A stretch of DNA of 64,000 bases. It comes from Halobacillus litoralis. GTDB lineage: Bacteria > Bacillota > Bacilli > Bacillales > Halobacillaceae. The stretch is taken from contig NZ_WMEW01000010.1 in NCBI RefSeq assembly GCF_009856355.1, positions 1 through 64,000 of the forward strand. Direction: 5' to 3'. Of this stretch, positions 23,045 to 31,656 are shown piece after piece. The first letter of the stretch is position 1. Each line of letters opens with the position of its first letter. The notes beneath the pieces are model-generated. The model was not told the origin of the DNA and searched no databases. It worked only from the letters and a program-made list of their open reading frames with translations. The position numbers were made by a program, and so were the translations under genes.

Positions 23045-26044
23045 ATGTGGAAAGACATAAAAGATAAAATGAAACGCTTGTTTGAACAGGAAGAAAACGA
23101 CGTAGAAGAAGCGGCTGTACATAAAGAAGAAAGAAAAGAAGTCAACGCTAAAACAAAAATGACCTATCGATACCCTAAGCAGGGGGAATTTCGATTTCCT
23201 GTGATTCCAGATCAGCCCGGCGAGCGCGAAGAACGGCGGGAAAATGAACCGCGCGTGAGGGGTGAGCGCAGGCATCATGTCCAGGAAGAACAGTCTGAAG
23301 TGGAACAACGACCGCAGAGAAGGAAAAGGAAACAACCGGAACAGGAAGAATCGAAAGAGACGCTTGAAACGACGTCCAATCCTTTCACCCCTACCGATGT
23401 TCCTTCACCTATTTTCGGATACCAAACCAGGCAGATGACGAAAGGCCTGCAGAAGCTGGAGTATACTGTAGAGGAAAACTCCAAACCGGAATTTTATACA
23501 GGATCCTATGAGGAGAAGAAATGGCAGGATTTAAGGGAAAAGCTGAGGGAACGTGTCCAGGTCGGAAAGAAAGGGCCGGACGACAAGCCGGCACCTGAGG
23601 ACGAACCGGAAGGACAGCAGGAAGGCGCGGCTTCTCTTGAAATGGAAGCCCGTGTCCGGAAGGAGCTATTAAGCGGAAGCGAAGAAGCTTCGTTGATCAA
23701 AGACTCCTCTCATGATGAAATTGGCGAAGAGCCGGTACCGGCAGAAGAAGCTGATAGCGTTCCTGAACAACATCCAGGAATGAACCACGATGAACAAAAT
23801 GAAACGCTGGATCCAGACCTTGAGGCAGACGCTGATTCGACGGAGGACGAAGGCGAATCTCTTACAAAAGAAGAGGAAGAGGTTGTATCCGATCAGCCTG
23901 AGGAAGAAACCTATCGATACCGTCTGCAGGATATTTTTGAACAGGAAGACCGAAGCAATGAAGATTCCAGAGACGATCACACGGATCAGGTGCAGGTGGA
24001 AGATGAACCTCAAGAAGAATCGGAATATGAAGAACCCCCTGCAGGAGCGCATGAAGGCCGTTCTTCAGAAGAAGATGTCCCATCGGAACCTGCTTTGGAC
24101 AGTGGGGAGGAGAAAGAAACGGATCTCCTCGCTTTCGAAGACCCGCAAAACCCGGAGCTTACAGATACAGAGGAAGAGACCCATCAGGATGGTTCATTGG
24201 CAGAGGATGCCTCCGAAGAATTTCTTGAATGGGAAACGGCTGAAGAACACCCAGAGGCGGACGAAGCCGGGCAGGATGCGGTGCAGCAAATAGAGTCCCC
24301 GCTTTCTGACGAAGAACCCGCGGGAGAATCTTTATCTGATAACCAAGACTCTGAAACAGAGAAGAGTAGTAAGGTTGAGGAGCCTGTGGAGGAGTCCGGG
24401 GACGAGCCGTTAAGTGCAGGGGATACCGAAGAGGCACCACGGAAGTCCTCTTCAAGGAGAAGCGTACCATTTAATGTGCTTATGACACCGAGAGATAAAC
24501 GCACAAGAGACCACCAGAAAGCAGAAGCTCCTAAACAGGAGGAATCAAAGCCGGAGGAGCCTCAAAAAGAAGAGACCCCGGTGGCGGCTCAGGAAGAAAA
24601 AGCAGACAACAGCAGCTCTGAATACGTGCGCAGTGATTATCAGACCCCGCTCCATCTGCTTGAAGATCCTGTTCGTCCCTCCACGGATGATGACAGCTGG
24701 ATTACGGGGCAGATGGAACTGCTTGAAACAACGCTGCGACATTTCCATGTCCGGGCGAATGTGGTCAACGCTATGAAGGGACCTTCCGTCACACGTTTTG
24801 AAGTTCAGCCGGAGCCGGGCGTGAAAGTAAGCAAGATCACCAATCTTGCTGATGATATAAAACTGAGCATGGCTGCAAAGGATATACGTATAGAAGCTCC
24901 GATTCCAGGAAAGCAGGCGGTAGGTATTGAAGTTCCGAACAAACAGCCGCAGATGGTGGGACTGCAGGAGATTTTTGAGGACGAATCCTTTTCTCAGGAG
25001 CAATCCCCGCTTTCTGTCGGTCTCGGTCTTGATATCGGCGGCGAATCTATCGTGACCAACCTTAAGAAAATGCCCCACGGGTTGATTGCAGGGGCTACAG
25101 GTTCAGGAAAGAGTGTGTGTATCAACACCATTCTCGTCAGCTTGTTATACAAAGCGCACTATGATGACGTGAAGTTCCTGCTTATTGACCCTAAAATGGT
25201 TGAGCTCGCGCCATACAATGATCTGCCTCACTTAGTGGCTCCGGTCATTACAGATGTAAAAGCAGCCACGACAGCGTTGAAGTGGGCCGTGAAAGAAATG
25301 GAAGAACGTTATGAGAAATTTGTAACTGAAGGTGTCAGAGATGTGGAGCGGTATAACGATAAGATGATCAAGCAGGGACGGGCTTCTGAAAAGCTGCCGT
25401 ACCTTGTCATTGTCATTGATGAACTTGCCGACTTGATGATGGTCTCCCCTCAGGACGTCGAGGATGCGATCTGCCGGATTGCTCAGAAAGCACGTGCCTG
25501 CGGGATTCATCTCCTGCTAGCCACCCAGCGTCCATCGGTGGATGTCATTACAGGCCTTATTAAAGCCAACATCCCAACAAGGATTGCATTCAGTGTTTCC
25601 TCCCAGGTCGATTCCCGTACCATTATCGACTCTTCCGGAGCAGAGAAGCTGTTAGGGAAAGGGGATATGCTGTTTGTGGAGAATGGCTCAGGCCAGCCTG
25701 TCCGGATCCAGGGCGCTTTCGTATCGGATGATGAAATTGAGCGTGTCACAAGCTTTGTGAAGAAAATGGCTCCTCCGCAGTATCTGTTTCATCAGGACGA
25801 ATTGATCAAACAGGTATCCACCGAAGAGGAGACGGATGAACTGTTTGATGAAGCGGTTGATTTCGTCCTTGCTCAAAACGGAGCCAGTGCCTCCTTGATT
25901 CAGCGCCGTTTTAAAGTCGGTTATAATAGAGCCGCCCGTCTCATTGACCAGATGGAGGACTATGGAATCATTTCTGAGCAGAAGGGCAGCAAACCAAGGG
26001 ATGTCCTTCTGACCAGACAGCAGATTGAAGAAATAATGGACTAA
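23045..26044 (+). CDS. sftA: DNA translocase SftA (FtsK/SpoIIIE family)
   Basis: A 999-residue soluble translocase that clears DNA from the division septum. Residues 1-~540 are a very acidic, low-complexity linker (Glu/Asp/Ser-rich) without membrane helices, which separates SftA from SpoIIIE. The motor follows, with the alpha/beta domain from about 545, Walker A GATGSGKSVCIN near 680, Walker B LVIVIDELADL near 790, and FtsK motifs RPSVDVITGLIKANIPTRIAF. A C-terminal gamma winged helix (NGASASLIQRRFKVGYNRAARLID) would read polarity sequences. The length is slightly above B. subtilis SftA (about 950), the difference being the linker. A long acidic linker fits a halophile (inference). Confidence 0.93.
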   Translation: MWKDIKDKMKRLFEQEENDVEEAAVHKEERKEVNAKTKMTYRYPKQGEFRFPVIPDQPGEREERRENEPRVRGERRHHVQEEQSEVEQRPQRRKRKQPEQEESKETLETTSNPFTPTDVPSPIFGYQTRQMTKGLQKLEYTVEENSKPEFYTGSYEEKKWQDLREKLRERVQVGKKGPDDKPAPEDEPEGQQEGAASLEMEARVRKELLSGSEEASLIKDSSHDEIGEEPVPAEEADSVPEQHPGMNHDEQNETLDPDLEADADSTEDEGESLTKEEEEVVSDQPEEETYRYRLQDIFEQEDRSNEDSRDDHTDQVQVEDEPQEESEYEEPPAGAHEGRSSEEDVPSEPALDSGEEKETDLLAFEDPQNPELTDTEEETHQDGSLAEDASEEFLEWETAEEHPEADEAGQDAVQQIESPLSDEEPAGESLSDNQDSETEKSSKVEEPVEESGDEPLSAGDTEEAPRKSSSRRSVPFNVLMTPRDKRTRDHQKAEAPKQEESKPEEPQKEETPVAAQEEKADNSSSEYVRSDYQTPLHLLEDPVRPSTDDDSWITGQMELLETTLRHFHVRANVVNAMKGPSVTRFEVQPEPGVKVSKITNLADDIKLSMAAKDIRIEAPIPGKQAVGIEVPNKQPQMVGLQEIFEDESFSQEQSPLSVGLGLDIGGESIVTNLKKMPHGLIAGATGSGKSVCINTILVSLLYKAHYDDVKFLLIDPKMVELAPYNDLPHLVAPVITDVKAATTALKWAVKEMEERYEKFVTEGVRDVERYNDKMIKQGRASEKLPYLVIVIDELADLMMVSPQDVEDAICRIAQKARACGIHLLLATQRPSVDVITGLIKANIPTRIAFSVSSQVDSRTIIDSSGAEKLLGKGDMLFVENGSGQPVRIQGAFVSDDEIERVTSFVKKMAPPQYLFHQDELIKQVSTEEETDELFDEAVDFVLAQNGASASLIQRRFKVGYNRAARLIDQMEDYGIISEQKGSKPRDVLLTRQQIEEIMD

Positions 26045-26054
26045 AATTTTGGAT

Positions 26055-26123
26055 ATTGGTCGAAAGGCTTGTGAAACAGGTCTCAATTTTATATGATGGA
26101 CTATGAATAAAAATTCGACCAAT
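26055..26123 (+). promoter_or_regulatory. Promoter of the nicotinate phosphoribosyltransferase gene bracketed by inverted repeats
   Basis: A promoter TTGTGA - 17 bp - TATGAT lies at 26069-26097. It is framed by a perfect 10-bp inverted repeat, attggtcgaa (26055-26064) and ttcgaccaat (26114-26123), with one arm just upstream of the -35 and the other just after the expected start site. This geometry suggests a repressor that binds both half-sites or an mRNA-independent DNA loop. The regulator is unknown. Confidence 0.6.
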
Positions 26124-26152
26124 TACGACCTATATGTTTAAGGAGTTAAGCC

Positions 26153-27268
26153 ATGAAGGAAATTGCACTTAAATTAAATGGTGAGATCAGCCGACTGACA
26201 AACAAAACATTCAAATTCGATGAACGCGTTGCAGAAGGCTGGTTCTCTGCCGTCTATTTTTTGAAGACCCGGGATATCGTTAAAAGTCATCTTCCTGATA
26301 ACAAGGTGACGATGCAGTTTTTCCAGAAGGATCATGCCGTTTTATGCGGGACGGATGAAGTGATTGCCCTTATCCATACCTTTGCGGACCACCCGGAGGA
26401 ACTGGAGATTCATTCACTGAAAGATGGCGATAAGATCAGTCCATACGAAACTGTGCTCACAGTCACGGGCCCTTATCAATATTTCGGATTTCTGGAAGGT
26501 ATCATCGACGGCATTCTGGCCCGGCGTACATCTGTGGCCACGAATGTCTACAATGTCGTAAAAGCGGCCAGATCCTCCGGAAAACAAAAGCCGATTATTT
26601 TTATGGGAGACAGGGATGACCACTTTACGCAGCAGTCTGGAGATGGTTATTCTGCATTTATCGGAGGATCGACCGCCCAGGCCACCCATGCCATGAATGA
26701 ATGGTGGGGGAAAGAAGGAATGGGCACGATGCCTCATGCTCTGATCCAAATGTTTAAAGGCGATGTAGTCGCGGCTACAAAAGCCTATCATGAACAATTC
26801 CCGGACGATCAGCTCATGGCTCTCGTTGATTATAATAATGATGTAATTACAGATTCCCTTAGCGTTGCCCGAGAATTCGGAGACGAGTTGAAAGGCGTCC
26901 GCCTGGATACATCAAGGAATCTCGTGGACAAATATTTCCTGAGAAATCAGCACCTGATGGGGACATTTGATCCAAGAGGTGTCAATCCAGAGTTGATCTT
27001 TGCCCTGCGCAGAGCGCTGGATCAGGAAGGATTCCGTCATGTGAAGATTGTTGTAAGCGGAGGCTTCACAAAGGAACGGATCCGCGCTTTCGAAGAGAAA
27101 AAAGTTCCTGTTGATATGTATGGAGTAGGTGGAAGCCTCCTGAAGATAAGCATCGGTTTTACGGGGGATAACGTCCTGATTGATGGTGAAGCCGAAGCTA
27201 AGGAAGGCCGCCGTTTCAAACCGAATCCAAGACTGGAATATGTGGAATATACAGGGTCCGCCGAATAA
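26153..27268 (+). CDS. Nicotinate phosphoribosyltransferase (alternative clade)
   Basis: A 371-residue enzyme that joins nicotinate and PRPP to form nicotinate mononucleotide, the salvage route to NAD. Motifs: TMQFFQKDHAVLCG, LARRTSVATNVYNVVKAA, FMGDRDDHF, FIGGSTAQATHAMN, GTMPHALIQMF, LVDYNNDV, GVRLDTSRN and a C-terminal IVVSGGFTKERIRAFE with GVGGSL for the phosphate pocket. The length fits the shorter archaeal-like/PncB2 clade rather than the ~490-residue B. subtilis PncB. It stands between sftA and murC, a place where B. subtilis has no such gene, so it is an insertion in the syntenic block. It has its own promoter and terminator. Confidence 0.88.
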   Translation: MKEIALKLNGEISRLTNKTFKFDERVAEGWFSAVYFLKTRDIVKSHLPDNKVTMQFFQKDHAVLCGTDEVIALIHTFADHPEELEIHSLKDGDKISPYETVLTVTGPYQYFGFLEGIIDGILARRTSVATNVYNVVKAARSSGKQKPIIFMGDRDDHFTQQSGDGYSAFIGGSTAQATHAMNEWWGKEGMGTMPHALIQMFKGDVVAATKAYHEQFPDDQLMALVDYNNDVITDSLSVAREFGDELKGVRLDTSRNLVDKYFLRNQHLMGTFDPRGVNPELIFALRRALDQEGFRHVKIVVSGGFTKERIRAFEEKKVPVDMYGVGGSLLKISIGFTGDNVLIDGEAEAKEGRRFKPNPRLEYVEYTGSAE

Positions 27269-27270
27269 CA

Positions 27271-27327
27271 GCTTGAAAGGCACCGACGGTATTCGTTGGT
27301 GCCTTTCAAGCAGGTCCTGCTTTTTCT
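27271..27327 (+). terminator. Terminator of the nicotinate phosphoribosyltransferase gene
   Basis: A long stem (gcttgaaaggcacc / ggtgcctttcaagc) is followed by a second small hairpin (agcaggtcctgct) and T5. Confidence 0.8.
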
Positions 27328-27457
27328 AAAGCGATTTCCGTGATAAGATAAGGAAATGCAGACAAGGATCATCTGAGCCGAGAGGTGAAGCGCAGATCGA
27401 TTCTTGTTACATATACTATACCTAAAGTGACCCACTTTATTTTGGAGGTTCTTGTTT

Positions 27458-28753
27458 ATGACAACTTACCATTTCATTGGTATCAAAGGAACAGGAATGA
27501 GTTCGCTTGCCCAGATTCTCCATGACTCGGGTGAGAAAGTTCAAGGATCAGATGTAGATAAACGTTTTTTTACACAAGACGTATTAGAAGCTAAAAATAT
27601 AGAGATCATGTCTTTTTCAGAAGAAAACATTACAGACGGCCTGACGATCATTGCCGGAAATGCCTTTGGGGACGACCATGAGGAAATTGTGGCTGCCAGG
27701 GAAAAGGGTCTGCCGTTTTACCGCTATCATGAGTTTCTTGGAGAGTGGCTGCAGAAATTTACCAGCATAGCTGTTACAGGTGCTCACGGAAAAACATCGA
27801 CCACCGGTCTTCTTGCGCATGTGCTGACAGAAAATTACCCGACATCGTTCCTGATTGGGGATGGAACGGGGAAAGGCCATCAGGATAGTCAATATTTTGC
27901 TTTCGAAGCTTGTGAGTACCGTCGTCATTTTCTTGCCTATGAGCCGGATTATGCGATCATGACGAACATTGATTTCGACCACCCGGACTACTTCTCAAGT
28001 GTTGAGGACGTTTTTCAGGCGTTTCAACAGATGGCAAAGCAGGTGAAGAAGGGAATCATCGCCTGTGGAGATGATGAGCATCTCCAACATATCCAGGCCA
28101 ACGTTCCTGTACTTTATTATGGACTGGCTGATTCGAATGATTTCCAGGCCCAGAACATCAGGGAGGGGTCTGACGGTACGACGTTTGACGTGTTTGTACG
28201 CAACAATTTCTATGATACCTTTACGATTCCTCAGTATGGGAACCACACGGTCTTGAATGCCCTCAGCGTCATCGCCCTCTGCCATTATGAGCAGATGCAG
28301 CCGGAGCAGATCAAAAAGCTTGCTACATTTAAAGGTGTGAAGCGCCGCTTTACTGAAAAGGTTTGGCATAACCAGATCCTCGTTGATGACTATGCCCATC
28401 ATCCAATCGAAATTACAGCGACCATCGATTCAGCCCGTAAGAAATATGCCGGCCGTCCGGTCATCGCTATTTTCCAACCGCATACATTTACACGGACAAA
28501 AACGTTCCTGAATGAATTTGCAGAAAGCTTGAAGGAAGCGGATCATGTATACTTGTGCGATATCTTTGGGTCGGCCCGTGAAAATGGCGGAAAGCTGACT
28601 ATTGACCATCTGCAGGAGCTGATTCCTGAATCCAAGGTCCTTCAACTGGATGAGACCCGACAGCTGGCCGAATATGACGATGCCGTTCTTCTTTTCATGG
28701 GAGCCGGGGATATTCAAAAGTTCCAGGACGCTTACGAAAAGCAGTACAATTGA
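27458..28753 (+). CDS. murC: UDP-N-acetylmuramate--L-alanine ligase
   Basis: A 431-residue Mur ligase that adds L-alanine to UDP-MurNAc, the first amino acid step of peptidoglycan synthesis. N-terminal UDP-binding loop [11 protein letters not shown] at 8-18, ATP P-loop [11 protein letters not shown] near 107-117, the central [10 protein letters not shown], and the C-terminal [10 protein letters not shown] and [10 protein letters not shown] blocks. GGAGGT stands 8 bases before the ATG at 27458; a TTG at 27452 would be too close to it. It matches the position of murC after sftA in B. subtilis. Confidence 0.95.
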   Translation: MTTYHFIGIKGTGMSSLAQILHDSGEKVQGSDVDKRFFTQDVLEAKNIEIMSFSEENITDGLTIIAGNAFGDDHEEIVAAREKGLPFYRYHEFLGEWLQKFTSIAVTGAHGKTSTTGLLAHVLTENYPTSFLIGDGTGKGHQDSQYFAFEACEYRRHFLAYEPDYAIMTNIDFDHPDYFSSVEDVFQAFQQMAKQVKKGIIACGDDEHLQHIQANVPVLYYGLADSNDFQAQNIREGSDGTTFDVFVRNNFYDTFTIPQYGNHTVLNALSVIALCHYEQMQPEQIKKLATFKGVKRRFTEKVWHNQILVDDYAHHPIEITATIDSARKKYAGRPVIAIFQPHTFTRTKTFLNEFAESLKEADHVYLCDIFGSARENGGKLTIDHLQELIPESKVLQLDETRQLAEYDDAVLLFMGAGDIQKFQDAYEKQYN

Positions 28754-28757
28754 GCAG

Positions 28758-28796
28758 GCATGCGGCTTTCAGCTTTGAAAGGCCGCATGTTTTTTC
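28758..28796 (+). terminator. Terminator of murC
   Basis: catgcggctttca / tgaaaggccgcatg stem and T6. Confidence 0.85.
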
Positions 28797-28824
28797 AATA
28801 AAAGTAGAAAATTGGCTGATAAAA

Positions 28825-28852
28825 AAGGATATTAGGTTTAAGATAGCGAATA
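28825..28852 (+). promoter_or_regulatory. SigH-type promoter of ytxGH
   Basis: aaAGGATAT, a 12-bp spacer and aGCGAAT fit the B. subtilis sigma-H consensus RnAGGAwWW-N11/12-RnnGAAT at every defined position. The B. subtilis ytxGHJ operon is known to be under SigH and SigB control. Confidence 0.8.
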
Positions 28853-28876
28853 TGTCCATTTATAAGCAGCCTTCAC

Positions 28877-28902
28877 GTTTAGGAAAAGCCTCATTAGGGC
28901 AA
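28877..28902 (+). promoter_or_regulatory. SigB-type promoter of ytxGH
   Basis: GTTTAG, 14 bp, GGGCAA resembles the sigma-B consensus GTTTAA-N12/15-GGGTAT. It lies just downstream of the SigH site and 45 bp before ytxG. Confidence 0.65.
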
Positions 28903-28946
28903 TAACTAAACTGTGTTGATTACATAAGAAGGAGTGTGCAGGGGGA

Positions 28947-29366
28947 ATGATCAATATCCTTTACATTGCTGCTTTAATTGCAGCAGTGGCTTTTGCTGTT
29001 CTTGTTATTTTCCTGGCAAGAACGTTAACGGCTGTACGCCGTACAATGAACAACGTAGCTGATACCCTTGAGGGTGTAGAGAAACAGATGGAAGGCATCA
29101 CCCTTGAGACCACTGAGCTGTTGAATAAGACGAACAAGCTGGCTGAGGATGTAGGCGAGAAATCGCAGAAACTCAATACATTAGTTGATGGTGTGAAGGG
29201 TATAGGGGATACTGTACAGGAGTTTAATCAATCCATACGTTCTGTATCCAAAGGGTTTACCCAGTCAGCCAATGAACACACAGACTCAGCTGCCCAGGCG
29301 GTCAAGTGGGGGCAGGTGGCGATCAGCCTTTGGAAGAAAGCGAAAAAAGAAGATAAGAATTTATAA
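28947..29366 (+). CDS. ytxG: DUF948 general stress protein YtxG
   Basis: A 139-residue protein with one N-terminal membrane helix (residues 2-24, INILYIAALIAAVAFAVLVIF) and a long coiled-coil outside or inside the cell (VRRTMNNVADTLEGVEKQMEGITLE and so on, with heptad spacing). DUF948 proteins resemble the chemoreceptor-like coiled-coil helices. It is a general stress and early stationary phase protein in B. subtilis. The ribosome binding site is AGGGGG. It is followed 12 bp later by ytxH in the same operon. Confidence 0.9.
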   Translation: MINILYIAALIAAVAFAVLVIFLARTLTAVRRTMNNVADTLEGVEKQMEGITLETTELLNKTNKLAEDVGEKSQKLNTLVDGVKGIGDTVQEFNQSIRSVSKGFTQSANEHTDSAAQAVKWGQVAISLWKKAKKEDKNL

Positions 29367-29378
29367 GGAGGAATTAAC

Positions 29379-29801
29379 ATGGGACAACAAAACAAAGAAC
29401 AAAATAACGGTAGAGATTTTGTACTGGGTTCGCTGATCGGCGGTTTAGTCGGTGCAGCTGTTGCCTTGCTCTTTGCTCCGAAATCCGGACGTGAACTGCG
29501 CGAGAACATTAACCAGAGTTCCGGTGAGTGGAGAGAGCGTGCCGGCGAGTGGAAGGATGTCGCTTATGAAAAAGGCGGAGAATGGAAAGACCGCGCTGTT
29601 GAATCCTCTTCCCACCTGACAAAGTCCGTTTCTGAGAAGTCTCAGGAGTGGAGCGGCCTGATGAAGGACAAAGTGAAAAACATCCGTACAAGCGAAGAAG
29701 ATGAAGCGGAAAGAGCCGCTCAGGAAGTAGCTGAAGCGATCGAGGAAGCTGCTCAGGAGCTGGAAAGACAGCAGGACTCTACGACATCATCCAATATTTA
29801 A
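29379..29801 (+). CDS. ytxH: YtxH-type general stress protein
   Basis: A 140-residue protein with an N-terminal Gly-rich hydrophobic segment (LGSLIGGLVGAAVALLFAPKSGRELR, residues 12-37). This is the YtxH/gas-vesicle-like motif ending in APKSGxELR. A repetitive amphipathic part follows (SGEWRERAGEWKDVAYEKGGEWKDRA), resembling LEA-like 11-mers. The C-terminus is acidic. AAGGAGG precedes the ATG. It is made with YtxG under stress; the molecular role is not known, and membrane-associated desiccation or salt protection is one idea suggested by the repeats. Confidence 0.9.
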   Translation: MGQQNKEQNNGRDFVLGSLIGGLVGAAVALLFAPKSGRELRENINQSSGEWRERAGEWKDVAYEKGGEWKDRAVESSSHLTKSVSEKSQEWSGLMKDKVKNIRTSEEDEAERAAQEVAEAIEEAAQELERQQDSTTSSNI

Positions 29802-29809
29802 AACACAGC

Positions 29810-29840
29810 ATGGGGACTGTTCGCAGTCTCCATCTTTCTT
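29810..29840 (+). terminator. Hairpin between ytxH and brxC
   Basis: atggggactg / cagtctccat stem followed by a C/T-rich run. It may be partial, because the B. subtilis operon continues to ytxJ. Confidence 0.65.
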
Positions 29841-29855
29841 TTAGGAGGAATAGAA

Positions 29856-30179
29856 ATGACAATTGAAGTAATCCAGGATAAGCAGGCGTTTGAACAGGTG
29901 GTGAATGAGAAAGAGGCATTCATCCTGCTCAAGCATAGTTTAACGTGTCCGGTCAGTACATTTGCCCATCACCAATACAAGCAGTTTACCGACGGAGCGA
30001 ACGTCCCCTGCTATATTCTTCATGTTCAGGAAGCAAGAGATTTATCGAGCCATATTGCCAGTGAATACGGCGTACAGCACGAATCCCCGCAGGCTCTTTA
30101 TTTCAAAAATGGGCAGGTTGTCTGGCATGACAGTCATGGTGCCATCACGGCGGATCAACTGAAAGAAGTCACAGCTTAA
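29856..30179 (+). CDS. brxC: Monothiol bacilliredoxin BrxC (YtxJ)
   Basis: A 107-residue thioredoxin-fold protein. The active site is TCPVS (Cys31), with a single Cys in place of CXXC, as in B. subtilis YtxJ/BrxC (TCPIS). It removes bacillithiol from S-bacillithiolated proteins. The cis-Pro equivalent is in HESPQALYF. AGGAGG precedes the ATG. The gene closes the ytxGH-brxC cluster and ends in a strong terminator. The presence of a bacilliredoxin implies that this organism uses bacillithiol. Confidence 0.9.
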   Translation: MTIEVIQDKQAFEQVVNEKEAFILLKHSLTCPVSTFAHHQYKQFTDGANVPCYILHVQEARDLSSHIASEYGVQHESPQALYFKNGQVVWHDSHGAITADQLKEVTA

Positions 30180-30194
30180 TCCATCAGCTGGAAG

Positions 30195-30236
30195 GGGGAA
30201 GGGTCAGAATCATCTTGACCCTTCCCGAACTTTTTA
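30195..30236 (+). terminator. Terminator of brxC
   Basis: gggaagggtca / tgacccttccc stem followed by T5. Confidence 0.85.
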
Positions 30237-30248
30237 GCCAGTTTTTCA

Positions 30249-30296
30249 TGAAAACACTTTCAAAGGGATGACAATATTCAAAAAGTTAGCTATAAT
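30249..30296 (+). promoter_or_regulatory. aroA promoter with an upstream cre-like box
   Basis: tgaaaacactttca (30249-30262) fits the cre consensus with one mismatch (A for the central G). It ends five bases before a sigma-A promoter ATGACA - 17 bp - TATAAT (30268-30296). The location, about 47 bp before the likely start site, is one where CcpA activates. Confidence 0.55.
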
Positions 30297-30362
30297 TGTC
30301 CCTAATTATTTCATAATACTTATGATTCTAATTATTAAATTTCATTGTAGGGGGACGTACGC

Positions 30363-31421
30363 ATGAGTAATCAAAAGCTTGACCAGTTGCGCAGCGAGTT
30401 GGATAAGGTTAATTTAGACCTTTTGAGTTTAATCAATAAACGCGGTGATCTGGTAAAGGAAATTGGCCAGATCAAAGAACAACAGGGGATGAACCGCTTC
30501 GATCCAGTAAGGGAGAGAGCGATGCTTGACCAGTTGTCCCAGCACAATGATGGACCTTTCGAGGATTCAACAATCGTACATTTGTTCAAGGAAATCTTCA
30601 AAGCAGCGCTTGAACTGCAGGAAGATGACCATCGTAAAGCACTGCTTGTATCCAGGAAGAAAAAACCTGAAGATACAGTCGTTGAAATAAAAGGTGAAAA
30701 AGTCGGGAACGGTACGCCATCCTTTGTCATGGGCCCATGTGCGGTGGAAAGCTACGAGCAGGTTTCTGAAGTGGCTAAAGCTGTGAAAGCAGAAGGTCTG
30801 ACACTGCTGCGCGGTGGAGCATTCAAACCAAGAACTTCTCCATATGACTTCCAGGGACTTGGACTGGAAGGGTTGAAGATTTTGAAGCAGGCGGCGGATG
30901 AGCAGGGACTTGCTGTCGTCAGTGAAATCGTCAATCCGGGGGATCTGGAAGAAGCCCTGGAGTACCTGGATGTCATCCAAATCGGCGCTCGTAACATGCA
31001 GAACTTCGAATTATTGAAGGCGGCAGGTTCCGTAAACAAGCCGGTATTACTTAAACGCGGGTTGTCAGCGACGATTTCTGAATTCATCAACGCAGCCGAA
31101 TACATCATTTCACGTGGAAATGAGAACATCATTCTATGCGAGCGTGGAATCCGAACTTACGAAAAAGCAACAAGAAATACATTGGATATTTCCGCGGTCC
31201 CAATTCTTAAGCAGGAAACCCACCTGCCGGTCATGGTGGATGTGACCCACTCAACCGGCCGACGTGATCTTCTGCTTCCAACAGCGAAAGCTGCCCTTGC
31301 TGTAGGAGCAGACGGTGTAATGGCGGAAGTTCACCCGGATCCGGCTGTCGCGCTTTCGGATTCAGCTCAACAGATGGACATTCCAACCTTCCATTCCTTC
31401 ATGGAAGAATTGAAAAAGTAA
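30363..31421 (+). CDS. aroA: DAHP synthase with chorismate mutase domain
   Basis: A 352-residue bifunctional enzyme. An N-terminal AroQ-type chorismate mutase at 1-90 ([22 protein letters not shown]) is fused to 3-deoxy-D-arabino-heptulosonate 7-phosphate synthase at 105-352 ([60 protein letters not shown]). It makes the first shikimate-pathway intermediate from PEP and erythrose 4-phosphate; the mutase domain is the feedback sensor for chorismate and prephenate. Neighbour order aroA-ccpA is the same as in B. subtilis. GGGGGAC precedes the ATG. Confidence 0.96.
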   Translation: MSNQKLDQLRSELDKVNLDLLSLINKRGDLVKEIGQIKEQQGMNRFDPVRERAMLDQLSQHNDGPFEDSTIVHLFKEIFKAALELQEDDHRKALLVSRKKKPEDTVVEIKGEKVGNGTPSFVMGPCAVESYEQVSEVAKAVKAEGLTLLRGGAFKPRTSPYDFQGLGLEGLKILKQAADEQGLAVVSEIVNPGDLEEALEYLDVIQIGARNMQNFELLKAAGSVNKPVLLKRGLSATISEFINAAEYIISRGNENIILCERGIRTYEKATRNTLDISAVPILKQETHLPVMVDVTHSTGRRDLLLPTAKAALAVGADGVMAEVHPDPAVALSDSAQQMDIPTFHSFMEELKK

Positions 31422-31435
31422 AAAAGGTGAATGAG

Positions 31436-31472
31436 AAAGACAGGCTGTTTGACAGCCTGTCTTATTTTTTTA
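31436..31472 (+). terminator. Terminator of aroA
   Basis: aagacaggctg / cagcctgtctt stem with T7 after it. Read-through into ccpA cannot be excluded. Confidence 0.85.
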
Positions 31473-31514
31473 TTCATAGTTTCTAAAAAAAACAGGAAGA
31501 CTATAAGTAACCTT

Positions 31515-31542
31515 TTGCACGATTTTAGGATTCCGTTATAAT
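31515..31542 (+). promoter_or_regulatory. ccpA sigma-A promoter
   Basis: TTGCAC - 16 bp - TATAAT. The expected start near 31549 would give a leader of about 108 nt before the ccpA ATG. Confidence 0.8.
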
Positions 31543-31594
31543 GGATAGGGTACAAACTCTATAGAACCGTATGATTATTGCGAAGGCAGGCGAT

Positions 31595-31634
31595 CTGTCG
31601 TATGATTGTTCTTATAAGTACTACGGTACGACAG
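31595..31634 (+). promoter_or_regulatory. Inverted repeat in the ccpA leader
   Basis: Perfect 8-bp arms ctgtcgta (31595-31602) and tacgacag (31627-31634), with a loop of 24 nt, end 6 nt before the AGGAGG ribosome binding site. It may be a structural element or an operator. Confidence 0.45.
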
Positions 31635-31656
31635 GATTCGATGAGGAGGAAATAAG

